Shown here piece by piece: positions 1 through 8,900 of a stretch of 35,784 nt of DNA. Numbering within the stretch: position 1 is the first letter of the stretch; each line of letters begins with the position of its first letter. Source of the stretch: Euryarchaeota archaeon RBG_19FT_COMBO_69_17 (GTDB lineage Archaea > Thermoplasmatota > Thermoplasmata > RBG-16-68-12); contig MGWD01000065.1 in assembly GCA_001800825.1 (NCBI GenBank), positions 26,029-61,812 of the forward strand, written 5' to 3'. The notes below the pieces were generated by a model. It did not search any database and was not told where the DNA came from. It saw only the letters and a list, made by a program, of their open reading frames with translations. The translations under genes were made by a program, and so were the position numbers.

Positions 1-3000
1 GCCGACGTGATGCGGTACCTCCCGCGGGACGCCTTCCTCGTGCGGGCGCCGCCGCCGGTCCTCGACGGGCTCTCCTCCCTGCGGCACGTCGACGCGGTCG
101 GGGCCTACGAGCCCGGCTGGAAGATCCGGCCGGCTCTCGCGGACCGGGCGGGAATCGTCGATGTCCGGATCGTCGTCCTCCCGGGGCAATCCCCGGGGAG
201 GATTGTCGCGTGGCTCGGCGACCATGGGGTCGCTCCGGGCCCGCGCCGCGGGACGGACCCGGGGATCGTGGGGACCTTCGGCCCCGATGACTTCCGATGG
301 GTCCGGGCTCGCGTCCCGGCGGCCCTCGGAGAGGGCCTCGCCGCATTGCCGAGCGTCGAGTTCATCGACGCCGTGGGCACGCCGCGGCTCGCGAACGCGC
401 AGACCGCGTGGGTCCTCCAGTCGAACGTGGACTCGGACTACCGCTACTGGACCCAGGGCCTCGACGGCCGCGGGCAGTTCGTCGGAATCTCGGACACGGG
501 GGCGGACTACGACCACGTCCAGCTCCGGGAGTCATCGGGTACGATCGCGACGGGGGACCTGTACAACACGACGGACGCCTCGCGCCGGAAGGTCGTGCGG
601 TACGTGAACATGGGTGTCTTCACGGGCCTCGTCGACTGGTCGGGCATCTCGGCCCCGTGGGACCCTGCCTCCATGATGGACAGCGACCACGCGCCGACGG
701 GATCCGACTGCACGTTCGGGCACGGGACCGCGGTCGCCTCGACCTTCGTGGGGAACGACGACGGGCTCCCGGGCGGGACCGCGAACGACGGCGTCGCCAA
801 GGGGGCGAAGCTCGTCGTCGAGGACATCGGCACGGTCGGGCCGGGCGGCCTGTGCAGCGGGAACGGGGACGTCCTCGACTACATCCCGGAGGACCTCGCG
901 GACCTGTTCGGGCCCGCGGGACTCGTATACGAAGACCCCGCGGCCCCCGTGCGGATCCACAGCAACTCCTGGGGAACCGACGTCAACGAGTATGACGTCC
1001 AGGCACGGATGCTCGACGCGTTCGTGTGGTCCCATCCCGACCTCGCCGTGTTCTTCGCGGCGGGGAACGCAGGGCCGACCGCGGGGACCGTGGGGAGCCC
1101 GGGGACGGCGAAGAACGTCGTCACCGTAGGGGGGGCGGGGAACCCCGATACGAGTGCGGGTGGAGACCAGAACAGCGTCGCGGCCCTCTCGAGCCGCGGG
1201 CCCACGCCGGACGGCCGGATCAAGCCGACCCTCCTCGCGATTTTCGACGGCGATTCCGGGATGTCGGACGGGGACGCGGGGAGCGGGGCGGGCCTCGGGG
1301 ACGACCACTGGCAGGGGACGAGCTACGCGACCCCCGCCGCCGCGGGCGCCGCGGCGATCGTGCGACAGTATCTCGCGGACGGCTGGTACCCCTCCGGGGC
1401 CGCCGTCCCGGGGAACGCGCGGAACCCGACCGCGGCCCTCCTCCGAGGAATCCTCATCGCCTCGGGCGTGCAGGTCACGGGGTCCGGGTCCACGGAGACC
1501 GGAAACGACCGGTGGCCGAACAACGCCCAGGGGTTCGGGCGGATCCTCCTGTCGAACGTCCTTCCCCTCGCGGGCGTGGACGCGTTCCGGACCCATCTCG
1601 TGGACGAGGCCTCGGGGCTCCTCACAGGGGAGCAGTCCACGTACGCGTTCCGCGTGACGAGCTCCGCCCGGACGCTCAAGATCGTCCTCGCCTGGTCCGA
1701 CTACCCCGCGGCCATCGGGGCCGCGAAGGCCCTCGTGAACGACCTCGACCTCGAGGTCCGCGCACCGGACGGCACCCTGTACCGGGGGAACGTGTTCGGG
1801 ACGTTCGCGAACGGGCAGTCCGTACCGGGCGGCACGTTCGACGCAACGAACGTCGAGGAGGCCGTGATCCTGAAGGCGCCCATGGCGGGGGAGTGGTCCG
1901 TCCGCGTGATCGGGTCGGACGTCCCCGCGGGGCCCCAGCCCTTCGCCCTCGTCGTCACGGGGAACCTCGACGCCGCGTACGGCCGCGTGGCCCTCGACCG
2001 GGGGGTGTACTCGGAGTCCGACGTCGTCCGGATCGAGGTCGAGGACGCGGACGCGGGGAGCGTCCAGGTCCGTGTCGCCTCCGGGTTCGAGGCTGCAGGC
2101 GAGACACTGACCCTGACGGGGAGCGCCTCCGCGGGGACCTGGCGCGGGTCCATCCCAACGTCCTTCGGGCCCGCCCTCGTGGACGGCGTCCTCCAGGTCC
2201 GGGACGGGGACGTGATCACGGTCACCTACGACGACGCGAGCCCGGTCCACGCCGCGACCGCGCGGGCCCGGGTCGACGCCGCCGGGCCGGCGATCTCGGA
2301 GGTCGCGGCGGACCGGCCCGGCACGCGGTCCGCGACGATCCGCTGGCGCACGAGCGAGCCCGCGACGTCAGGGGCCCGGTACGGAACCTCGCCCGCGGCC
2401 CTCGACGGGTCCGGGGACCTCGCGGAGCTGCGTCTGCAGCACGAGCTGCGCATCACGGGCCTCCAGCCCGACACCCTGTACTACTTCGACGTCGTCTCGA
2501 GGGACCGCCACGGGCACGAGACCCGCGACGCGGCGGGCGGGAACCACTACCGGCTCCGGACATCGGCTGCGGGGGACGTCCTCGTCGTGTTCGGGGACGA
2601 GACGTTCCCCGAGGAGCGGGAGGCGTCCTACGAGGCCGCCCTCGACGCCCGCGGCTGGACGTGGTCCGCCTGGCACACCGCGGCGGACGGACCGCCTCCC
2701 CTGTCCCTCCTCCAGGGGCACCGGGCCGTGGTCTGGCAGCCCGGGCTCGAGCAGTACCCGCCTTTCAACGAGACGGAGCGGGCCCTCGTGAAGACGTACC
2801 TCGACGCAGGCGGGCGCCTCCTCGTGTCGTCCCACGACACGGCGTGGGCCCTCGGGGACCTAACCTCCGGGTTCTCGACCCTGGAGACGAGAGCGTGGCT
2901 CAACGGGGTGATGAAGGCGGACCTCCTGTGCGACCCCAGGACCGTTGGGAGCCTCGTGGGCGTCGCGGGCGACCCGATCGGGGGGCCGTTCGCCGCCGGA

Positions 3001-4800
3001 GTCCCCTACGCGCCCCACCGAGAAGGGGGGGCCGTGGACCAGCTCACGGCGCTCGCAACGGGCGGCACGGCGATCTGGCGGGACGCCCAGACCACCGAGT
3101 GCACGCCGACCAACCGCCCCGTCGGGCTCCGGTGGGTCTCTTCGAATTCCAACGGCACCTTGGGGACGGGCGCATGGGGCGGCACCCCGTCCCGCCTCGT
3201 GTACCTCGCCTTCGAGCTCACGGGCCTCGATGCGAGCGCGACAGACATCCGGGTAGGGAGCGCGACCCGCGCGGACGCCCTCGACGCGGCCCTGCGGTGG
3301 CTCGTGTCGACGAATTCTTCCTCCCTGGACCGCGACCACCCCGATGTCCAGGTGACGGCCCCGAACGGGGGGACGTTCGCGGGCTCGCGGGTCTCGATCA
3401 ACTGGACGGTGGCCTCCACGGGAGCCGCCCTCGCGTCCTTCGACGTCCTCGTGAGCGGGGACGGAGGGCAGACTTGGACCCTCCTCGCGTCGCCGGCGGC
3501 CGGGGCGCGCTCGCACCTGTGGGACCTCGCGGGCTGGCCCAACGGAGCCGAGTACCTCGCCCGCGTCGTCGGCCGCGATGCGGGAACCCCGTCCCTCGCG
3601 GGGCAAGACGATTCCGACGCGCCCTTCGCCCTGGCCCGCCCGGGAGGCGACCTCGTCGGGCCGCGAATCTGGGCGGGGAGCGTCCGCGTGGACCCGAACC
3701 CGCCCGGGGCCGCGTCCCCCGTGCGGATCAACGCGACGGGGGACGATGCGGGGACGGGCTCAGGGACGATCGCAGAGGCGGAGCTGTTCTTCGCCGCGGC
3801 GGAGCCGCTCCCGGCCGACGCAGGCACGGGGATCCCCCTGGACGCTGCGGACGGAGCGTTCGACGGCACCCAAGAGGCCTTGACCTGGTCGGGCAGCCTG
3901 GCGGCCGCGCCCGGCGCGTCCTGCGTCTGGACCCATGCCCGGGACGATGGCGGCACGTGGGGTCCCTACGAGTCCCTCTGCTTCGTCGTGATCTCCGCGG
4001 GGCCCGACGTGACGCCTCCAGCGCCCGCGCGGTCCGTGGCGGGCGGCCTGGTGAACGGGGCCGCGGACGTCGAGGTCACCTGGGAGAAGGCATGGGACGA
4101 CTCCCTGTTCGGCGGGACCACGGGGTACCGGGTCCTCCGAGCGAGGACGCCCCGCGGGTCGGCCGTCGACGTGAGTGGGACGATCCTCGCGACCCGTGCC
4201 GCCTCCTACGCGTTCCTCGATCCGGGGACGGGCGCTGCGGACCCCTTCGACTATTTCTACTTCGTCGAGACGATCGACGGCACGGGGAACGGGGCCCGGA
4301 GCGGCGGCCTCCTCGCGAAAGCGCGGATCCCCGTCGCCGTGGGGAGGAACCTCCTCGGGATCCCCGTCGCGGCCGCGGACGGCAGCCTCGCGGCCCTCGC
4401 CGCCGGGCTCCCATGGGCGGACGCATGGGCGTTCGACGGCTGCGCCCGCGCGTGGACGTCCGCGCTCCCGGCCGAGGCCGCGTCCCTCGTCCTGGGGGCG
4501 GGCCAGGGGCTCTGGCTCAACGCGACAGCCGCGGGGGACCTCCTCGTCGTCGGCGCCGTCCCGGGGATCGCGAGCCTCGACCTGTGCGCGGGATGGAACC
4601 TCGTGGCCCTGCCCGGCTTCGCGGCCGGCGTGACGGTCGGCCAGCTGAAGTCGGCCACGGGCGCGACGGCCGTGGAAGGCTTCGACCCCCTCGGCCCGTT
4701 CCACCTGCGGGCCCTCGCGGACGAGGAACTCCTCGCCGCGGGCGAGGGCGTCTGGGTCAAGGTCCCCGTGCGAACGAGGTGGTCCGTCGCGGGCTGGTGA
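1..4800 (+). CDS. Secreted subtilisin-like (S8) serine protease, multidomain, 5'-partial
   Basis: Subtilase that would hydrolyse extracellular protein. The frame is open to the left edge, and the first visible residues (VMRYLPRDAFLVRAPP) look like the inside of a propeptide, so the signal peptide lies outside the window. The catalytic triad is complete: Asp codon at 493 (VGISDTGAD), His codon at 721 (FGHGTAVAS), Ser codon at 1321 (GTSYATPAAAG), with the oxyanion Asn at 1066 (AAGNAGP). Behind the protease come a jelly-roll P-like region (about 1570-1960), a fibronectin III-like module (about 2280-2570), a ThuA/glutamine-amidotransferase-like segment (about 2570-3330), further beta-rich modules, a second FnIII-like module (about 4010-4320) and two C-terminal repeats with a WNLVALP-type motif. 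No C-terminal membrane anchor is visible. It ends 2 bases before the convergent FmdE gene. Family assignment is firm; the substrate is unknown. Confidence 0.93.
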   Translation, partial: ADVMRYLPRDAFLVRAPPPVLDGLSSLRHVDAVGAYEPGWKIRPALADRAGIVDVRIVVLPGQSPGRIVAWLGDHGVAPGPRRGTDPGIVGTFGPDDFRWVRARVPAALGEGLAALPSVEFIDAVGTPRLANAQTAWVLQSNVDSDYRYWTQGLDGRGQFVGISDTGADYDHVQLRESSGTIATGDLYNTTDASRRKVVRYVNMGVFTGLVDWSGISAPWDPASMMDSDHAPTGSDCTFGHGTAVASTFVGNDDGLPGGTANDGVAKGAKLVVEDIGTVGPGGLCSGNGDVLDYIPEDLADLFGPAGLVYEDPAAPVRIHSNSWGTDVNEYDVQARMLDAFVWSHPDLAVFFAAGNAGPTAGTVGSPGTAKNVVTVGGAGNPDTSAGGDQNSVAALSSRGPTPDGRIKPTLLAIFDGDSGMSDGDAGSGAGLGDDHWQGTSYATPAAAGAAAIVRQYLADGWYPSGAAVPGNARNPTAALLRGILIASGVQVTGSGSTETGNDRWPNNAQGFGRILLSNVLPLAGVDAFRTHLVDEASGLLTGEQSTYAFRVTSSARTLKIVLAWSDYPAAIGAAKALVNDLDLEVRAPDGTLYRGNVFGTFANGQSVPGGTFDATNVEEAVILKAPMAGEWSVRVIGSDVPAGPQPFALVVTGNLDAAYGRVALDRGVYSESDVVRIEVEDADAGSVQVRVASGFEAAGETLTLTGSASAGTWRGSIPTSFGPALVDGVLQVRDGDVITVTYDDASPVHAATARARVDAAGPAISEVAADRPGTRSATIRWRTSEPATSGARYGTSPAALDGSGDLAELRLQHELRITGLQPDTLYYFDVVSRDRHGHETRDAAGGNHYRLRTSAAGDVLVVFGDETFPEEREASYEAALDARGWTWSAWHTAADGPPPLSLLQGHRAVVWQPGLEQYPPFNETERALVKTYLDAGGRLLVSSHDTAWALGDLTSGFSTLETRAWLNGVMKADLLCDPRTVGSLVGVAGDPIGGPFAAGVPYAPHREGGAVDQLTALATGGTAIWRDAQTTECTPTNRPVGLRWVSSNSNGTLGTGAWGGTPSRLVYLAFELTGLDASATDIRVGSATRADALDAALRWLVSTNSSSLDRDHPDVQVTAPNGGTFAGSRVSINWTVASTGAALASFDVLVSGDGGQTWTLLASPAAGARSHLWDLAGWPNGAEYLARVVGRDAGTPSLAGQDDSDAPFALARPGGDLVGPRIWAGSVRVDPNPPGAASPVRINATGDDAGTGSGTIAEAELFFAAAEPLPADAGTGIPLDAADGAFDGTQEALTWSGSLAAAPGASCVWTHARDDGGTWGPYESLCFVVISAGPDVTPPAPARSVAGGLVNGAADVEVTWEKAWDDSLFGGTTGYRVLRARTPRGSAVDVSGTILATRAASYAFLDPGTGAADPFDYFYFVETIDGTGNGARSGGLLAKARIPVAVGRNLLGIPVAAADGSLAALAAGLPWADAWAFDGCARAWTSALPAEAASLVLGAGQGLWLNATAAGDLLVVGAVPGIASLDLCAGWNLVALPGFAAGVTVGQLKSATGATAVEGFDPLGPFHLRALADEELLAAGEGVWVKVPVRTRWSVAGW

Positions 4801-4802
4801 GC

Positions 4803-5207
4803 TCAGACCTCGGCGACGTCGAAGAGCTCCGCCTCCGGGACGCTGAAGTAGAACAGAGACTGCTCGATCTCCCTCTCCTTCGACATCTCCCGGTCCATCC
4901 GCTCCCGCCAGCCGGGCCTCAAGGAGACGCGGAGGCGGCGGCCCTCCTTCTCGAAGGTCACGGCGGGCTCGGGGGACGGCTCCACGAAGATGTTCCCCTT
5001 CCCCATCGTGCAGCCGCTCGAGAACTGGACGCCGTCGACGACGCAGAGCATGGGCGGCTCGGGCTTCGAGCGGACGACGGCGCGGAGGCCCTTGTGGTGC
5101 CCGAACGTCCGTCTCCCGACCGCCCCCATCCTCAGGCCCACGGTCACGTAGACGCCGAGGTGGCCGTGGAAGCGCTGGAGGGCCGCGAGGTCCTCAGGGA
5201 GATCCAT
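4803..5207 (-). CDS. FmdE-domain protein (formylmethanofuran dehydrogenase subunit E-like)
   Basis: About 134 residues matching the core of the FmdE family: an N-terminal FHGHLG motif followed by VTVGLRMG, then CVVDGVQFSSGCTMGKGN, where the Cys and GKGN residues are typical of the fold. FmdE proteins accompany, but are not catalytic parts of, formylmethanofuran dehydrogenase, and stand-alone copies occur widely with unclear roles. The zinc ribbon often found at the C-terminus is absent. I chose the ATG at 5207, which overlaps the upstream DUF202-like gene by 14 bases. A TTG at 5234 would add nine residues of uncharacteristic sequence. No other methanofuran gene is seen, so a link to C1 metabolism is not supported here. 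The gene is probably cotranscribed with the membrane protein upstream. Confidence 0.82.
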   Translation of the reverse strand: MDLPEDLAALQRFHGHLGVYVTVGLRMGAVGRRTFGHHKGLRAVVRSKPEPPMLCVVDGVQFSSGCTMGKGNIFVEPSPEPAVTFEKEGRRLRVSLRPGWRERMDREMSKEREIEQSLFYFSVPEAELFDVAEV

Positions 5208-5604
5208 CGCCCCAGCGAAGGCGGAACGAGTCAATAAGCTTCCGCCGGTCGACCTCCACGAGGCCCCGGAGGCGCTCGTCCGCCTCGGAGACCTTCTTGA
5301 TCTTCGCGTCGAACGCCTGGATCCCGACGACGGCCCGCATGATGAGGTACGAACCCAGGCCGACGAGGGTCGCGCAGAACGCGAGAAGGGGGGCCATGAG
5401 GTACAGGACGGAGAGGATGTCCCAGAACTGGGACGTGGCCACGAGGAACGAGACGACGGACAGCGGCAGGACGAGCACTGCGATCCCTGTCTGAAAGGTC
5501 GAGAGGGACGTGCGCTTGGCCGCGAGGAGGAGCTGGACCTCCTGGAGGCGGAGGGCCTCGTAGGAGTTGTGGAGCACGGGGTCGCTAGATGAATCCGGGG
5601 TCAT
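5194..5604 (-). CDS. Small two-helix membrane protein, DUF202-like
   Basis: A 136-residue protein. A helical N-terminal stretch with LLLAAKRTSLSTFQTGIAV is followed by hydrophobic segments at about 40-57 and 62-88, then a charged cytosolic tail. The RTxLSxxxTGIAV pattern before the first membrane helix is what DUF202/YidH-type proteins show. No function is established for them. The ATG at 5604 lies about 30 bases downstream of an AT-rich box on the minus strand (5635-5642), matching the promoter spacing used elsewhere in the window. Its 3' end overlaps the FmdE gene, implying one transcript. The family link rests on this motif alone. Confidence 0.75.
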   Translation of the reverse strand: MTPDSSSDPVLHNSYEALRLQEVQLLLAAKRTSLSTFQTGIAVLVLPLSVVSFLVATSQFWDILSVLYLMAPLLAFCATLVGLGSYLIMRAVVGIQAFDAKIKKVSEADERLRGLVEVDRRKLIDSFRLRWGDGSP

Positions 5605-5632
5605 CCCATCCCCGCGGGCACATGGGGCGCCG

Positions 5633-5643
5633 CGCTATTTGAG
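5633..5643 (-). promoter_or_regulatory. Putative TATA box for the DUF202-like/FmdE transcript
   Basis: Minus-strand TCAAATAG, centred about 34 bases upstream of the ATG at 5604, in an otherwise GC-rich stretch. The position fits an archaeal box A with a very short or absent leader. Confidence 0.45.
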
Positions 5644-5739
5644 GGTAGCGAGACGGGCCGGGCGGAGTACTTTCGCCGGATTCGCCCACCCCTCCATCGC
5701 CCCTTTTTCCGGCACGCGCACCATGGGCACCATGGGTGA

Positions 5740-5892
5740 GGAGCCCTGCGTCCCGTCGAGACGTCCCTCGCGTCGCCGACCGAGGTCCCCACGGGCCGCG
5801 GGCCCGACGGATGCCCGGAGTGCGGAGCGAGGCTCGTCCACGCGGACGCGTGCGTGCGCTGCGGCGCGTGCGGGTATTCCCCGTGCGGCTGA
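5740..5892 (+). pseudogene. Zinc-ribbon remnant resembling the C-terminal tail of B12-dependent ribonucleotide reductase
   Basis: Read in the frame ending at the TGA at 5890-5892, this stretch encodes a four-Cys-pair zinc ribbon: CPECGARLVHADAC, then VRCGACGYSPCG and stop. Spacing and order resemble the extreme C-terminus of adenosylcobalamin-dependent ribonucleotide reductase (NrdJ), but no reductase body precedes it. The frame opens after a TGA at 5737 and has no ATG, GTG or TTG ahead of the ribbon. The upstream ATGs at 5723 and 5732 lie in another frame, so a -1 shift between about 5740 and 5790 would be needed to join them. A box (CTTTTTCC, 5702-5709) sits about 27 bases before the ATG at 5732, hinting that this was or is a small expressed gene. 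It could be a frameshifted gene, a sequencing error or a relic. Confidence 0.5.
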
Positions 5893-5931
5893 GGCCCTGG
5901 GTTCGACGGCCGTTCCAGTGGAAACGCTGTG

Positions 5932-5983
5932 AGCTAAACTCCCGCGTGGGCGCGGGGTCAGTGGAAGGGGGACTCAAAGGCAT
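5932..5983 (+). promoter_or_regulatory. Putative promoter and leader of mcm
   Basis: The AT-rich CTAAACT at 5934-5940 is the likely box A. The leader then carries a purine-rich GGAAGGGG (5963-5970) and AAAGG (5977-5980) before the ATG at 5984, a possible ribosome binding site. The rest of the 5605-5983 gap holds only the zinc-ribbon frame and the divergent promoter. Confidence 0.4.
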
Positions 5984-8900
5984 ATGACCACCCCGGATCT
6001 TGCGCGGGACGAGCCGAGACGGGGGAGAGGCGTGCTCATCGAGTATCCGCAGGAAGAGCTCATCGCGAAGTGGGAGGACTTCTTCGAGGAGATGGGCTAC
6101 CAGTCGCGGATCATCTCCGTGGCGGACCGGTACCCGGAGGAGCGGACCCTCGAGGTCCCCTTCGACGATCTGAACCGGTTCGACACGGACATGGCCATCT
6201 TCCTCATGCGCCACCCCCTGAACGCCCTGACCGCGGGGGAGGAGGCGGTCCGGAGGCTCGTGCCGCCGGGGGAGGAGGCCCTCCAAATCCACCTGCGGAT
6301 CAAGGGCCTGCCGCGGGACCGGAGGATCCAGATCCGGGACCTGCGGGCGAAGCACCTGGGGCAGTACATCGCGGTCGAGGGGCTCGTACGGAAGTCGACC
6401 GAGGTCAGACCACGGGTCGTGGGTGCCTTGTTCCAGTGCCTGCGCTGCGGGACGATCCTGAAAGAGGAGCAGGACGGGCAGAACTTCCGCGAGCCTCTGG
6501 AGTGCTACGAAGAGCAGGGCGGATGCAAGCGCTCCGCGAGCGCGACGAAGTTCAAGCTCCTCACCGAGACTTCCTTGTACCTCGACACCCAGAAGCTGGA
6601 GATTCAAGAGGCGCCCGAGGGACTCCGAGGAGGCGAAGAGCCCCAGCGCCTGACTGCATACGTGGAGGACGACCTGACCGGTCGCATCACGCCAGGACAA
6701 CGCGTGGTCTTGAACGGCGTCCTGCGCAGCGTGCAAAAAGGCCGACCGGGGGCGAAGTCGACGCTCTTCGACATCTTCACGGACGTGAATTCGGTCGAAA
6801 TGGAGCAGGTCGAATTCGAGGAGATCGAAGTCACCGAGGAGGACGTCCGTCTCATCCGAGTAGCGGGCATGAACCCGGACATCGTGCGGATGATGGTGAA
6901 TTCGATCGCACCATCAATCTACGGATTGCATATGGAGAAAGAGGCCCTCGCCCTTCAGCTCTTCAGCGGCGTGGCCAAGGTCATGCCCGACGGCCGTAGA
7001 ATTCGCGGCGACATTCATATCCTCTTGGTCGGCGACCCGGGTACCGCGAAATCAGAGCTCCTTTCCTACATGAGTCGGCTTTCGCCGCGCGGCATCTACG
7101 CGACGGGCAAGGCGGCAACGGCCGCGGGATTGACGGCCAGTGCCGTTCGGGATGAGTTTGGTGAGGGGCGCTGGACCTTGGAGGCGGGCGCTCTTGTACT
7201 CGCGGACAAAGGCCTCGCCTGTCTTCACCCCGATGCTCGGGTGTTCGTGAATGGCGCTCCGCGTAGAATCGGTGAGATCTTCGATGAGGCGCGCGTGGTC
7301 ACGGCCACATCCCGCGGACGCGCGTTGGAGCTCTCCCCGCTCGGTGTCCGCACGACAAGCCTTGACTTGGAGCTCATGAGTGCCTCGAGGCCTGTCGTCC
7401 CGTTCGTGGCTCGGCGTCGGTATACCGGCCCGATACTCCGGGTGCTCCTTGATTCCGGCTTCGAGTTGCGGCTCACGCCTGACCACTTGGTCCTCGAGGG
7501 AAGCCGCCTCGAATGGATGCGACTCCAGGACATTCCCCCCACGGGCCGACTCGTGGCGGTTCAGAAGCTGCCGAGCGAGAGTGCTCCCGTGTCCCTGCTC
7601 GACATCCTCCCGGATGACTGGATCGTTCAGCTTGCCGCCGACCAGCGGAGAGAGCTCAGGTCCCTATTCAGCCAACGATACTCCAGCCTGGCCGAAGTCA
7701 ATCGCGCGTATGGACTCCGGCGTGAGGCGTTGGCTCGCCGGGATGCAATCCGCGTAGGCCAACTCAGGAGAATCCTCAGGGACTTGGGCCTGTACGAAAC
7801 GTGGAAGGACCGACCCCTCGCATTCGGTCGAACGTCGTCGACCGAACGACTCCGCGTGGCGAGAATCACGCCTGAACTAGGCTATCTCCTGGGCTTCATC
7901 CTTGGAGACGGTCATGTCGCCGTCAGCAAGCGCCGATCATCCATCGGCATCTTCCAGTCGAGAGTCAACCTGAGGCAAATCCAGCAGATACTCCGTCTCA
8001 CCAAGGCGGTCACCTCCCGTCCCTGGGGGATGCATGCTCGCGAAATGAGGAGCGAAATCCGGGGACAAAGGGTTCGGACGTCGTCATACCACATGCATCG
8101 CAGCTCCAACCTACTGGCTTTCGTGTACTCTTGGTTGACGCGGGACGATTGCGCGAACCTCCTCAGGCTCGACGATGAGGCGCTCCGCGGATTCTTGGCG
8201 GGCGTCGTCGACGCCGATGGCTGCATCTCGATCCGACGATCGGCAAAAGCGGGCCGAACCTACGAAAATGCGGACGTCGAGCTGCTGATCTCTGGGAGTC
8301 GGGATCTGAACCTGACCCTCATGCATGCCCTTCGGCGATTCGACATCTTCGCCCGGCTTCGAGAAGGCGCGGCGGTCCACCGGATCCAGATCACCGCGCG
8401 AGGGGATGTGTCACGGCTCTTGGAGTGTATCTCTCCTTACTCCGTGAAATGGAAACGGATACCCCATCGCAGAACGCGAATCACCGGCCAGCACGACGAG
8501 GCACCAGCCGTGGTTGTGCAGAGACTCCTGCGAGAGATACAGCCCCAGCCGTACCGCCTCTTGGATAAGGGACTCTGGAGCACCTATCACGACTACAGGC
8601 GGGGGCTACGGAGGCCGCGAAAGGAGCCGTTGGCGAAGCTGACGCACGCGCTCCGTCGCTGGTGTTCGAAGGAACAGTACGAGCGACTGATCGCACTGAG
8701 TCGCAACGATTATGCTCTCGACAGAATCCGACAGGTCCACGTGGAGGAATATGACGGCTACGTGTACGACCTGCGGGTTCCTACGGGAGAGAGCTTTCTC
8801 TGCGACGGCGTCGTTGTCCACAACTGTATTGATGAGCTGGACAAGATGAATCCGCAAGACCGATCCGCAATCCACGAGGCACTCGAACAGCAGCGGATCA

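Noticed and set aside
1026-5237. 1403-residue open frame inside the protease gene
   Set aside because: An Arg/Gly/Pro-rich shadow of the real frame caused by high GC. It has no domain, and the true frame shows a complete catalytic triad.
5585-6736. 383-residue minus-strand frame over the start of mcm
   Set aside because: Antisense of MCM, with no recognisable motif and arginine-rich shadow composition. MCM on the plus strand explains the sequence.
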